Below are positions 1 through 8,864 of a DNA stretch of 64,000 nucleotides, one piece after another (position 1 is the stretch's first letter; the number at the start of each line of letters is the position of its first letter). The stretch covers positions 3,989,206 to 4,053,205 of the forward strand of contig NZ_CP018477.1 of assembly GCF_002277955.1 (NCBI RefSeq), written 5' to 3'. The notes under the pieces are model-generated. The model saw only the letters and a list, made by a program, of their open reading frames with translations, had not been told where the DNA came from and ran no database searches. This DNA comes from Thermogutta terrifontis (lineage in GTDB: Bacteria > Planctomycetota > Planctomycetia > Pirellulales > Thermoguttaceae). Both the position numbers and the translations under genes were made by a program.

Positions 1-1200
1 CAGACACTTCTGGGCAGCGGCTACTGTCAGCTGGTTGTGTTTGAGAATGGCAAACAGGCCTGGGAGTGGTTGGAACAACGAATCCGCGAACGACAAACCG
101 ATGCTTGTCCCGCGAGGCAAAACCTGCCGTGTGACCTTGTCATCGCCGATATTGAGATGCCTCAGGTGGACGGCCTTCATCTCACGAAGCGGATCAAAAC
201 GCATCCTCAATTGCACGACATTCCGGTCCTTCTCTACTCGAGCATCATCACTCCCGAGAATAGGCGGAAAGGGGAGGCCGTGGGAGCGGATGCCCAGGTG
301 GCCAAGCCTGACCTCTGCCATGTCGTCGAATACGCCGACCAACTGATCTTTAAGTCAGGAAGTACAGAGACTCAGGATGTGAGCGATTCGTTTCCCTCGG
401 ATTCGACCCCGTCATGCTTTCCCGCAGCCGGGCACAACGAAAGGGAATGGGGTAAGCTAAAGCAGGCTGAGATGCCGTTCGATGAGTCCGCGCCAAACAT
501 GGCTCACATGGTCTGGCAGGAAAAGGAACCCCAAACCGAAACAGAGGAGATTCCCGAGGAAGGTCAGTCCAGTGTTGTGCGAGATGTCGTCAACAACACA
601 CCAGCAGACGCATCCAGGGAGACAACCCCCTCTGACCAATCAGCCTCGTCCCCTAACGAGACTGTAGCCGGCGAAAACCCGTCAGAGATCGCAGGCGGAG
701 CGGGACAGTCTGGCACGCAGCAGGATCAACCAACTCCCGACGATGATGACTTCGAGATAACCAACTGTGTCGAGCCGCCAGAAGAGGTGGATCCTCACTT
801 GTGGCAGACGTTCCTCCATGAATTGCGTCATCGTTCCCAGTTCTTGCGAAAATTGGTTGCTGAGCTTCAGAGACACGGAAAACCTGATCTGTCGTGCAAT
901 TTTGACATCGTGGTGGACTTGGCCCGGACTCTTCACACCATCAAGTCGGCCGCTATGGTGGTTCCGGTAGATGCGGTCGTTCGGGTGACACATTCCCTGG
1001 AGAGCCTTCTCGAAACGGCCACGCGTTCTGAGATGGCTTGGGACGTCACGGTGCTTGTCCGGTACTGCGACTGGCTGAATCTGTTTCTGAACTCCGCGGG
1101 ATTGAGCTGGCAAGATTTAAACGAAATCGGCGAAAATCTCCTGCACGACCTGCGACGGATGATTCCGGCTGAACTACTGGGAGCGAACGTTCAGCAGTGA
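1..1200 (+). CDS. CheV-like receiver protein with C-terminal HPt domain (5' partial)
   Basis: The frame is open from the first base, so the gene begins upstream. About 399 residues are visible. The first ~105 residues are a response-regulator receiver domain. The phospho-acceptor Asp codon is at 148-150 (motif VIADIEMPQVDG) and the conserved Lys is in the VAKPD motif. The wording of this domain (IPVLLYSS, NRRKGEAVGADAQ) matches CheV receivers, so a CheW domain is expected upstream of the window. An acidic, Pro/Ser/Thr-rich linker of about 150 residues follows. The C-terminal ~120 residues contain a CheA P1/HPt-type motif, LHTIKSAAMVV, with the candidate phospho-His at codon 934-936. The protein probably takes part in chemotaxis-type phosphorelay as a coupling or sink protein. 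It ends in a 10-base convergent overlap with the kinase gene. The CheW part is inferred, not seen. Confidence 0.8.
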   Translation, partial: QTLLGSGYCQLVVFENGKQAWEWLEQRIRERQTDACPARQNLPCDLVIADIEMPQVDGLHLTKRIKTHPQLHDIPVLLYSSIITPENRRKGEAVGADAQVAKPDLCHVVEYADQLIFKSGSTETQDVSDSFPSDSTPSCFPAAGHNEREWGKLKQAEMPFDESAPNMAHMVWQEKEPQTETEEIPEEGQSSVVRDVVNNTPADASRETTPSDQSASSPNETVAGENPSEIAGGAGQSGTQQDQPTPDDDDFEITNCVEPPEEVDPHLWQTFLHELRHRSQFLRKLVAELQRHGKPDLSCNFDIVVDLARTLHTIKSAAMVVPVDAVVRVTHSLESLLETATRSEMAWDVTVLVRYCDWLNLFLNSAGLSWQDLNEIGENLLHDLRRMIPAELLGANVQQ

Positions 1201-2201
1201 CGGGAGAAGACGGTATTTGTGCCAGCGTGCTCTAAGGCTGCCGAATAGTCGCGATCGGTGAAAAATTCGATTTCCAGCGGATAGAGTGCCTCAATCAAAG
1301 CGGTCGCGGAGTGCGGTCGTCGTTCGGGAATCCGAGCGAGGAGGCTCCGCAGCAGCCGAACGAGTTCGCGAGGTAGTGTGCCACGCACAGTCTGTGCGGC
1401 CGGAAGACGCCAGGTACGGTGCAGTGCCACCAGTTCATCTAAAGTCTTCGCATTGGTGGGTCGTCGACCACAGAGCATTTCGTAAAGGATTACTCCCAAA
1501 CTGAAAAGGTCGGACCGCGCGTCCGGCCTCCCGTCCATGGTCCACCACTCGGGTGCGATGTAATTAAGTGTCCCGGCAATGAGGCGCCGGCGACCTTGGA
1601 TCTCGCTCTGGCGAACACAGAAGCCAAGGTCGATGAGCGTCACATGATAATCGGAATTGACGATAATGTTCTCCGGTTTAAGGTCGGCGTGAATCCATCC
1701 CGCTGCATGGAGAGCTGCCAGCCCCTCGGCAATCTGGCGTGTCAGCCAAAGGGCCTCAGCCGTTGGAAGAGGAGAACGCTGGCGGAGCAAGTCTCTCAAA
1801 GAGACGCCTTCCAGCCAGGGCATCACAACGTACTGAGGCGGGTGACGCAACTGCCATGCAAGTACCGGCACAATATGGGGATGAGTCACCATCCGTGCAA
1901 CTTCGACCTCCCGGGCGAGAATTCGCTGGGCAATCGAAGAATCGAAACACTCGGGACGGATTGTTTTGACGGCGTATTGGGGTGGTGACCCCGGTGAAGC
2001 TGACGCTGCCTGGGCCTGATAAAGTTGCGTCCAGTTGCCTTCTGCCACCGGGCGGATGAGCACCCATTCGCCAAGCCGGCGCGCACTAACCGGCAATTCG
2101 TGGTGAAAGGATCGCTCGATGGATCCGGCACGCAGGACTGTCATGACTGACTCGCGGCGTTGGGAAGCACACACCAGGCTGGAACGACCTAGCTCAAACA
2201 T
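1191..2201 (-). CDS. Serine/threonine protein kinase (PknB-like, soluble)
   Basis: 336-residue Hanks-type kinase. Visible catalytic features are the ATP-binding Lys79 (YAVK), the helix-C Glu98, the catalytic loop HADLKPEN (Asp173, Asn178), the metal-binding Asp191 in DLG, and the APEWW segment of the activation region. The glycine-rich loop is degenerate (AEGNWTQLY). The usual HRD arginine is Ala and DFG is DLG. There is no membrane segment and no C-terminal sensor domain, which is short for planctomycete Ser/Thr kinases. The start at 2201 has no clear SD sequence; a second ATG at 2144 would still keep the whole kinase core. The gene is convergent with and overlaps the end of the CheV-like gene. 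All phosphotransfer residues are present, so activity is likely; the substrate is unknown. Confidence 0.88.
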   Translation of the reverse strand: MFELGRSSLVCASQRRESVMTVLRAGSIERSFHHELPVSARRLGEWVLIRPVAEGNWTQLYQAQAASASPGSPPQYAVKTIRPECFDSSIAQRILAREVEVARMVTHPHIVPVLAWQLRHPPQYVVMPWLEGVSLRDLLRQRSPLPTAEALWLTRQIAEGLAALHAAGWIHADLKPENIIVNSDYHVTLIDLGFCVRQSEIQGRRRLIAGTLNYIAPEWWTMDGRPDARSDLFSLGVILYEMLCGRRPTNAKTLDELVALHRTWRLPAAQTVRGTLPRELVRLLRSLLARIPERRPHSATALIEALYPLEIEFFTDRDYSAALEHAGTNTVFSRHC

Positions 2202-2450
2202 CGGCCGGAGTGGCTTTGATGTGGAGAAACGGATCGGCGATGCGATCGTTTTGTTACGACCGTCGGGAACGGTACGGGCGAGACAATCATTTTTGCAAAC
2301 AACTTCGGTTTACCGGTTCCTCCCAGTTCTTGTGGTATATTCCGTACAATAGCAAATTGTGGTGCTGCTCTTAACTGATGAGAAACACCGGGGGAACGGG
2401 AACAGGACGTTTCTTCCTCTTTTTCAAATGAGTTACCGGGAAGACCACTG

Positions 2451-3218
2451 ATGCTGGGCCGATTTCTTGGTTGGACGCACCATGCAGCATCAAAACAGGC
2501 GATGACTGATTCGTCAGGCGACCTGTTACGGGTTGTGCAGGTCACGAAAGTCTTTCAAATGGGGGAAGTCATATTAGAAGCCTTAAAAGACGTCAGTCTG
2601 GACATTTATGAGGGGGAGTTCCTGGTCGTTCTGGGGCCGAGTGGCTCGGGTAAGTCCACGTTGCTCAATCTGATCGGGGGACTAGACAGGCCGACTGTCG
2701 GTCACGTGTTGTATAGAGGGATGGATCTTTCCACGTTTTCGCACGGAAAACTTACTTGGTATCGAAGGGAAGTGATCGGCTTTGTCTTCCAGTTTTACAA
2801 TCTGATCAGCAATCTGACAGCGATTGAAAACGTCATGTTGGCGGCCAACCTGGTCACCTCACCGCTGGATCCCTATGAGGTGCTGGAAAAGGTGGGGCTT
2901 CGCGGACGGGCGAACAGTTTTCCCGCCCAACTATCAGGGGGCGAGCAGCAGCGGGTGGCCATTGCCCGGGCCTTGGTCAAGAATCCGCCCCTTCTTCTCT
3001 GCGACGAGCCGACCGGTGCACTCGACGATGTAACTGGAAGGCAGATTTTACGGTTGCTGCTGGACTTGTGCCGCGAAATGAAAAAGACGGTAGTGCTGAT
3101 AACGCACAATACAGCGATTTCGCAGATGGCCGACCGGGTTGTGCGGCTTCGAAGTGGACGAATTGTCGAGGTTTTCCACCAACCCCACCCTTTGCCGCCG
3201 GAAAGCATTCAGTGGTAG
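2451..3218 (+). CDS. ABC transporter ATP-binding protein (LolD/MacB type)
   Basis: 255-residue ATPase. Walker A GPSGSGKST is at residues 62-70, the Q-loop Gln at about 114, the signature LSGGEQQ at 161-167, Walker B LLLCDEPTGALD at about 181-192, and the H-loop is in VLITHN. The sequence style (GLDRPTVGHV, IENVMLAANL) is that of the LolD/MacB/FtsE family, which pairs with FtsX-like permeases and acts by mechanotransmission rather than classic import. A GGAAG sequence precedes the ATG at 2451; an internal ATG at 2502 is the alternative. It is the first gene of an operon with the permease at 3271 and the HlyD-type adaptor at 5665. The cargo is unknown. Confidence 0.92.
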   Translation: MLGRFLGWTHHAASKQAMTDSSGDLLRVVQVTKVFQMGEVILEALKDVSLDIYEGEFLVVLGPSGSGKSTLLNLIGGLDRPTVGHVLYRGMDLSTFSHGKLTWYRREVIGFVFQFYNLISNLTAIENVMLAANLVTSPLDPYEVLEKVGLRGRANSFPAQLSGGEQQRVAIARALVKNPPLLLCDEPTGALDDVTGRQILRLLLDLCREMKKTVVLITHNTAISQMADRVVRLRSGRIVEVFHQPHPLPPESIQW

Positions 3219-3270
3219 GACGGCACAAACTGCTGGCCGGGTTTTTGCCCAAATTGCTTGAAACGAGCCT

Positions 3271-5652
3271 ATGTTCGGTTTGCTCCATCGAAAACTGTTG
3301 AGAGAGCTGCTCGCTTCCGGGATGACGGTTCTGGCCATCGTCCTGGTGACGATGGTGGGCATCGCCTGCTTTGTTGCCATGCGGTCAGCGCATCGTAACC
3401 TGAGCTGGGCACGCGATTATTACTACTCCCGGGGACGCATGGCAGACTTTTGGATTTCGGTCAAGAAACTCCCGCGGGGAGAACTTGCCCGTCTGAAAGA
3501 CGTTCCCGGAATTGTGGAGATCGAACCGCGCATCCGGTTCCCGGTGACCGTTGACCTGCCCGACCAGAACAAACCACTGGCGGGAGTCGCCATCAGTTTA
3601 CCGGATAGCTTTCGTCCCACGCTCAATCAAATTGAGATCCTGCGTGGGGGCTATTTTACGGGCACCCAACCGAAGGAAGTGATCGTCAACGATGTCTTTG
3701 CGGAGGCGCATGGACTGCGGGTGGGAGACAAGATCACGCTCAACCTAGGACGGCGTCGAGAGGATCTGACCATAGTTGGCACGGCGTTCAGTTGCGAGTT
3801 TGTCTATCCGCTGGGGCCGGCAGCCATCGTTCCTGACCGGGAGGGATTCGGCATTTTTTATCTGAAGGACAGTTTTGCCCAGGACGTTTATGACATGGCG
3901 GGAGCAGCGAATGAACTCGTCGGACGGCTGACGCCCGCAGCTCGGGAGGCCGCGAGGACGATTCTTGCAGAACTTGAGCGCAGGATAGACGAATACGGAG
4001 TGATTTCCAATGTGCCTCTTGATGAATATCCATCGAACACTTTCTTGAGTCAGGAAATTGAAGGACTGCGAGCATTCGCGTTTATTATTCCGGCTGTATT
4101 TCTGATTGTTGCGGGAATTATCGTGAATATTGTCATGATTCGGCGGATAGAACAACAAAGAATTATTATCGGAACACTAAAAGCTCTTGGAATGGACGAT
4201 CGCCTCATCGGCTGGCATGTCCTGGAATATGCTTTGGCGGTGGGAGCGTTGGGAGGAATTCTAGGATGTGGCCTGGGGCAGTGGCTGGCGAATTCGATGA
4301 CCTACCTCTATGGCCGGTTTTATGAATTTCCGAGGCTACCAAGTCGGTGCTATCCTGACCTGCACATCGAGGCAGTGGCTCTGGCGATCTTGGCGGCTGC
4401 GGCGGGAGGATGGCAGGGAATGCGACGGTCTCTCACGCTGGAACCGGCCACGGCCATGAGACCCGCCGCGCCCCCTGTGGGAGGCAGTGTGTTTTTGGAA
4501 AGGTTGCGATTTTTTTGGCAGACGCTCACGCCGCCGTGGCGGATGGTGTTTCGGTATCTGCTCCGTCATCCTTTTCGCACCGTTGCGGGTCTCGTGACGG
4601 GACTCCTGGCGACGGCGGTGATGTCGATGATCCTATCACTGACGATCGGGATTGATTACTTGATGACGTTTCACTTCCAGTGGGTGTACCGCAGCGACGC
4701 GACACTGGTTCTGAAAAACGAGCAAAACGATACCGTCATGGACGAGGTGCGGCAGCTTCCGGGAGTTCGATGGGTCGAGCCAGTGCTGGCTGTCCCCGTG
4801 ACTTTACGATATCAGGGACGCGAAAAGCTGACGGCGGTTACCGGCCTGCGGCAGGACCGCCGGCTCACCGTGCCACGCGATCGATTAGGTCATGCCATTG
4901 CGATTCCCCCGGTTGGATTCGTGATCAGTCGGCAACTGGCCCAGGAATTTGGACTTGCGGCGGGAGACGAGGTCGAGTGGCGTCCGGTCAAGGGCCGCCG
5001 GGAGTGGTATCGCTCTCCCATTACGTCGATCGCTGATGACTATGTGGGGACGGCAGTCTACGCGAATATCGCCTACCTAACACAGGTTCTGGGAGAGGAG
5101 TATCCGGTTAATCGTATCCAGATCAGCTTGGATCGAAACCCCCAGCAACGCCTGCGTTTTTTTCAATCGCTCAAGAAACTGGCAGAAGTAGAAGAGGTGC
5201 TCAACCATGCCGATATGAAGGCTAACCTGGAAAACACGTTGCTCCGCAACATTTGGGTGATTCTTTCTTTCGAAATTGGATTTGCCGGCTCTCTGTTCTT
5301 TGGTGCTTTGCTCAGCGCGGGAGTGATTGCCGTAGAAGAAAGACGGCGGGAATTTGGCGCTCTTTACGTGACCGGCTATACGCCGCTTCAAATTGGCGGA
5401 TTGCTCGCTCGGGAACACTTGGTGATTCTGACCCTGGGGCTGATCATGGGATTGCCCTTGGGCTACGTTCTTGCGGACTACGTCGTCGCAACTTACCAGA
5501 GCGACGTGCTTCGCATGCCGCTTTTGTTTCCGCCTCGGGTGTGGTTGCTCACGGCATTCTGGGGAACGGTGTTTGCGGCGGCCTCTCACCTGGTCGTGGA
5601 AATAATGATCTGGCGAACCGCTTGGCTGGAAACCGTCAAGGCTAATGAGTGA
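3271..5652 (+). CDS. ABC transporter permease, FtsX/MacB-like, duplicated type
   Basis: 793 residues. An N-terminal membrane segment (about residues 15-37) is followed by a large extracytoplasmic MacB periplasmic-core-like domain (about 45-265). A cluster of three membrane helices follows (about 268-390), then another single helix (about 430-455), a second extracytoplasmic domain (about 460-655) and a terminal three-helix cluster (about 660-785). This is the two-module FtsX permease arrangement, about twice the size of MacB-type subunits, and could function without a second permease. Domain two repeats the theme 'LPGVRWVEPVLAVPVTLRY', matching 'VPGIVEIEPRIRFPVTVDL' in domain one, which suggests internal duplication. 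It lies 52 bases after the ATPase and ends 12 bases before the adaptor. It likely exports or extracts a lipid, peptide or lipoprotein. Confidence 0.9.
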   Translation: MFGLLHRKLLRELLASGMTVLAIVLVTMVGIACFVAMRSAHRNLSWARDYYYSRGRMADFWISVKKLPRGELARLKDVPGIVEIEPRIRFPVTVDLPDQNKPLAGVAISLPDSFRPTLNQIEILRGGYFTGTQPKEVIVNDVFAEAHGLRVGDKITLNLGRRREDLTIVGTAFSCEFVYPLGPAAIVPDREGFGIFYLKDSFAQDVYDMAGAANELVGRLTPAAREAARTILAELERRIDEYGVISNVPLDEYPSNTFLSQEIEGLRAFAFIIPAVFLIVAGIIVNIVMIRRIEQQRIIIGTLKALGMDDRLIGWHVLEYALAVGALGGILGCGLGQWLANSMTYLYGRFYEFPRLPSRCYPDLHIEAVALAILAAAAGGWQGMRRSLTLEPATAMRPAAPPVGGSVFLERLRFFWQTLTPPWRMVFRYLLRHPFRTVAGLVTGLLATAVMSMILSLTIGIDYLMTFHFQWVYRSDATLVLKNEQNDTVMDEVRQLPGVRWVEPVLAVPVTLRYQGREKLTAVTGLRQDRRLTVPRDRLGHAIAIPPVGFVISRQLAQEFGLAAGDEVEWRPVKGRREWYRSPITSIADDYVGTAVYANIAYLTQVLGEEYPVNRIQISLDRNPQQRLRFFQSLKKLAEVEEVLNHADMKANLENTLLRNIWVILSFEIGFAGSLFFGALLSAGVIAVEERRREFGALYVTGYTPLQIGGLLAREHLVILTLGLIMGLPLGYVLADYVVATYQSDVLRMPLLFPPRVWLLTAFWGTVFAAASHLVVEIMIWRTAWLETVKANE

Positions 5653-5664
5653 GGGACAACGAGG

Positions 5665-7017
5665 ATGGCAACGAGGAGAGCTTTTGCGGGAAGGGCGGTG
5701 CGGGTTCTGGGAACATCGTTCATTCTGTGTGCGCTGGGGCTGGTTCTGTACGTTCTTCTTCGAGGTGCGAACGAAAACAATCAGACCGAGGTAATTCCCT
5801 GCCGTCGTGGCACGATCAGGGAGTTTATCAGTGAACGGGGAATGACCCGATTGCCTGAAACCATCCTGATCAGCATGCCGTTTAACGGTCGGATTGAGGC
5901 CATCCCCTGGCGGGAAGGAACGAAGGTAAAAAAGGGGCAGGTTCTGGCACGAATCGTACCGGCGGATGTCGAGAACATGCTGGCCGAGGCAAGGGCAGTA
6001 GTGGCGCGTGTCGAGGCAGCCATTCGCACCAATCGAGACAATCGCGTGGAGGAGACGGCCCTTCAACAAGCACAGCAGTATGTGGAGTCAATGAAATCCA
6101 CGGTGGAGGCAGCGGCAGCTCGGGCCAATGCCAGCGAGGCCCGATACAACTATGCGGAAACGCGTCTCAAACGGGTGACGGCCCTGGTGGGGTCGGGGGC
6201 CGCATCCCAGGACGATGTGGATCGTGCCCAATTAGCAAGCATCGAAGCCTCGCTCGGTTACCGTCAGGATCGCCTCGTCCATGCGGCGCTGTCTTCCCTT
6301 CAGGCTGCCACGAACCTTTTGCCCACTCTCATTCAGAGGTATATCGAACGCAAGTCCCTGGTTGAAGGCGAGCTTCAACAGCAACTGGCGGAAGCCCAGG
6401 CACGATTGAAAATGGCGGAGGAAAATGCACGACGGGCAGTCATGACAAGCCCCTATGACGGAGTCGTCCTTCACCGGTTTGTGAGCCATGAACAGTTTTT
6501 GACAGCGGGAACCCCACTTCTGGAAATAGGACGGTGGGAGGACCTGGAAGTGGAAGCCGACATCCTTACGGAGCAGGCCGTTCGCATCCGACCGGGCATG
6601 CCGGTAGATATTTTCCTGGGGTCGAGTGAGGACGTGCCGGTCTGCCAGGGGCAGGTCAGCGGTATTTATCCCGCGGCATTTACCAAATTGAGTTCACTCG
6701 GGGTGGAGGAACAGCGTGTCAAGGTGATTGTAACTCTAGCCCCGGAGACTATTGCAAAACTACGGGAGCAGTACAACGTGGGGGTTGGCTACCGGGTACG
6801 TGTCCATATCATCACGCAGGAGCGGGCCAATGTGCTGATTGTGCCCCGCATTGCCGTGGTGCAGCTTGATCAGCAGCGGTGGGCCGTGTGGATCCGAGAA
6901 AAGGGTGCCATTCGCCGACGGCTAGTCCAGGTCGGACTGATGAACGACCGTGAAGCAGAAATTCGAGAAGGGCTGAACGAGGGGGATGAAGTTGTTCTGA
7001 CGCCAATAACGGAATAG
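5665..7017 (+). CDS. HlyD/MacA-type membrane-fusion (periplasmic adaptor) protein
   Basis: 450 residues. One N-terminal membrane anchor lies at about residues 13-32. A biotinyl-lipoyl half-motif follows (PFNGRIEAIPWREGTKVKKGQVLARI, given in part), then an Ala/Glu/Arg-rich coiled-coil hairpin (about 100-260), the second lipoyl half (TSPYDGVVLHRFV), and beta-barrel and membrane-proximal domains to the end. This is the standard adaptor architecture that links an inner-membrane pump to an outer-membrane channel. The ATG follows a GAGG sequence and lies 12 bases after the permease stop, so translational coupling is likely. No TolC-like gene is present in the window. Together with the ATPase and permease it forms a MacAB/DevBCA-like exporter of unknown substrate. 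Confidence 0.9.
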   Translation: MATRRAFAGRAVRVLGTSFILCALGLVLYVLLRGANENNQTEVIPCRRGTIREFISERGMTRLPETILISMPFNGRIEAIPWREGTKVKKGQVLARIVPADVENMLAEARAVVARVEAAIRTNRDNRVEETALQQAQQYVESMKSTVEAAAARANASEARYNYAETRLKRVTALVGSGAASQDDVDRAQLASIEASLGYRQDRLVHAALSSLQAATNLLPTLIQRYIERKSLVEGELQQQLAEAQARLKMAEENARRAVMTSPYDGVVLHRFVSHEQFLTAGTPLLEIGRWEDLEVEADILTEQAVRIRPGMPVDIFLGSSEDVPVCQGQVSGIYPAAFTKLSSLGVEEQRVKVIVTLAPETIAKLREQYNVGVGYRVRVHIITQERANVLIVPRIAVVQLDQQRWAVWIREKGAIRRRLVQVGLMNDREAEIREGLNEGDEVVLTPITE

Positions 7018-7230
7018 GGGGCTTACCTGTCTGTCCTTTGCAAAATGGGAGGTCTCGGTGGCAGAACGGAAAACCGCTTTGCAAACCGGCTCATCGTCAA
7101 TTCTTTTACGGTGCCAAAAAGGAGTGCGGAGCTTGACATCTGCTCGCGCGAGCCAACGCGGAGCGACCAGCGTGTCACGTCCACATCGTGCCCTCACGCA
7201 GTCCACTTCACCGAGTGTGTCCGTGTGATG

Positions 7231-7275
7231 AGTTCAGTTCCTGTTGAACTGTAGGGACAATTCATGAATTGCCCC
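7231..7275. repeat. Two adjacent inverted repeats, the second a REP-like palindrome
   Basis: Within the 434-base gap 7018-7451, AGTTCA (7231-7236) pairs with TGAACT (7245-7250). It is followed at once by an almost perfect 22-base palindrome at 7254-7275. The inner 14 bases, CAATTCATGAATTG, are fully self-complementary, flanked by GGG and CCC arms with one mismatch. This resembles short interspersed palindromes seen in many bacterial genomes, but copy number cannot be tested here. It may also act as a transcript-end hairpin for the upstream export operon, although no T-run follows. The rest of the gap, apart from a putative promoter at 7349, shows nothing recognisable. Confidence 0.55.
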
Positions 7276-7348
7276 TTCAGCACAATTATGCCTTTGCCAT
7301 ATTACTGCTTCCGGATAAAGGGTGGGGACGTGTTGGCCAGGTGGAGCG

Positions 7349-7377
7349 TTGCCGGGTGAGTGAGTCCGTGATACTAT
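7349..7377 (+). promoter_or_regulatory. Putative sigma-70-like promoter upstream of tatC
   Basis: TTGCCG (7349-7354), a 17-base spacer and TACTAT (7372-7377) match the -35/-10 consensus at four of six positions each, with ideal spacing. It lies about 75 bases before the tatC start. The motif is weak and GC-balanced DNA gives such matches by chance. Confidence 0.3.
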
Positions 7378-7451
7378 GGCGATATGGGAAGTTTGTCGTC
7401 GAATGTCGCACTGGACGGCAATAAGAAGAGGAGATTACCCCCATTACGTCT

Positions 7452-8864
7452 ATGATCCGCCTCCTGCCCCCTCCGAAGTCCGACGAGGATCTCTTCCGAG
7501 AATCCACGATGACCTTCGGCGAGCATCTGGAAGAGTTGCGGCAGTCCTTATTCCGCGCTCTCTTGGGCCTCGCTGTTGGCGTGGTGATCGGCCTCATTTT
7601 TGGTAACTGGGTGGTCATGCTGATCCAGCGACCGCTGGAAAAAGCCCTCACCGAGCACTACATTCGGCTATCCCAGAGGGAAGTGGCACAACAAATTAAG
7701 ACGTTACGTGCGGCTGGGGTGGAAACACCATTCACGGAAGAAGCCGCATCGCAGTTTGTGGTTTCGAAGCAGGTGCTCGCGGAGGAATACCTGGTTTCTC
7801 CCCGGGAGTTAGTTGTGCAGTTTGCATCGGCTCTCCAGGCGATGCGGAAGCGGTGGGAAGAGGATCAAAACGCCGTGGTCAGCCTCAAGAAGTTTTTGGA
7901 ATCCCGGGAACCTCTTCCGCACGACACAAATCGTCTCGCGCAGCTTCTCCGTGGGTTTGACGTCCTCGAGTCTCGCTGGCCTGCCGTACTGGGCGAGATG
8001 GCGATAAACACGTCCTCTGGCCAGCCTACAGGTTTGCTTTCCACGAAAGAGATTGCAAAGCTGAAAGAGATGGTCGTAGCGGGGGGGGCCATCAGCGATG
8101 AGGCCCGGGAAAAGTTGGTTGACGCGCTGGGGCGAGTTTCCAGCCAGATTGAGAAGGGAATCGCTACGTTTCACCGGGAACATGGGAATCTGACGAGCCT
8201 GGCCAGTGTGGCTCTTTTGGAACCCGGTCGGGTCGACGATTCCGAACTGATGCACGTGTTTCTGTGGCGACCAGCGAAAGAAGACCCGAGGGTGAGAGCA
8301 AGGAGTTTGAGTGCCCACGAGGCGTTCGCCATCTACATGAAAGCGTCGTTCCTTTTTGGCGCGATCATCTCCAGTCCATGGGTGTTTTACCAGATATGGT
8401 CGTTTGTGGCGGCTGGATTGTATCGCCATGAACGGCGATTTGTCTACATCTTTTTGCCATTTAGTCTGGCCTTATTTCTTGCCGGGGCGGCGCTCGCGTT
8501 TGTGTACGTGTTCGAGCCGGTTCTCACCTTCCTGTTTCAGTTCAACGACTGGCTTGGAATTCAACTCGAGCCGCGAATCAGTGAGTGGTTGTCTTTTGTG
8601 CTCATCCTCCCGCTGGGATTCGGTATTGGCTTTCAATTGCCGCTGGTGATGCTTTTCCTGGAGCGGATTGGCATTTTCACACTGCAGGATTACTGGTCGC
8701 AATGGCGTATTGCAGTGGTGGTCATATTCATTATTGCGGCGATTTTGACGCCTCCGGATCCGTCGAGCCAACTTTTGATGGCCATTCCCCTCTGCCTCCT
8801 TTATTTTGGTGGAATGGCTTTGTGCAAATTCTTTCCCCGGAACATCAGCGCACCGTCGCGATAA
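7452..8864 (+). CDS. tatC: Sec-independent (twin-arginine) translocase subunit TatC with large loop insertion
   Basis: 470 residues, against about 250 for typical TatC. The N-terminal motif FGEHLEELRQSL and the first membrane helix (about residues 27-50) are standard. The remaining helices are also standard and lie after about residue 288: KASFLFGAIISSPWVFYQIW, then LYRHERR, the segment ending in LTPPD, and LAIPLCLLYFGG-like helices. Between helix 1 and helix 2, in the loop facing the periplasm, there are about 220 extra hydrophilic residues (roughly 7660-8310). TatC is the receptor for folded proteins bearing RR signal peptides. A GAGGAG sequence lies 20 bases before the ATG at 7452; ATG 7509 is a shorter alternative. 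No tatA gene is adjacent. The minus-strand oxidoreductase ending at 44794 carries a likely Tat signal. Confidence 0.93.
   Translation: MIRLLPPPKSDEDLFRESTMTFGEHLEELRQSLFRALLGLAVGVVIGLIFGNWVVMLIQRPLEKALTEHYIRLSQREVAQQIKTLRAAGVETPFTEEAASQFVVSKQVLAEEYLVSPRELVVQFASALQAMRKRWEEDQNAVVSLKKFLESREPLPHDTNRLAQLLRGFDVLESRWPAVLGEMAINTSSGQPTGLLSTKEIAKLKEMVVAGGAISDEAREKLVDALGRVSSQIEKGIATFHREHGNLTSLASVALLEPGRVDDSELMHVFLWRPAKEDPRVRARSLSAHEAFAIYMKASFLFGAIISSPWVFYQIWSFVAAGLYRHERRFVYIFLPFSLALFLAGAALAFVYVFEPVLTFLFQFNDWLGIQLEPRISEWLSFVLILPLGFGIGFQLPLVMLFLERIGIFTLQDYWSQWRIAVVVIFIIAAILTPPDPSSQLLMAIPLCLLYFGGMALCKFFPRNISAPSR

Noticed and set aside
5077-6069. 330-codon minus-strand frame across the permease/adaptor junction
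   Set aside because: It is antisense to two well-supported genes; Gln/His/Arg-rich shadow translation.
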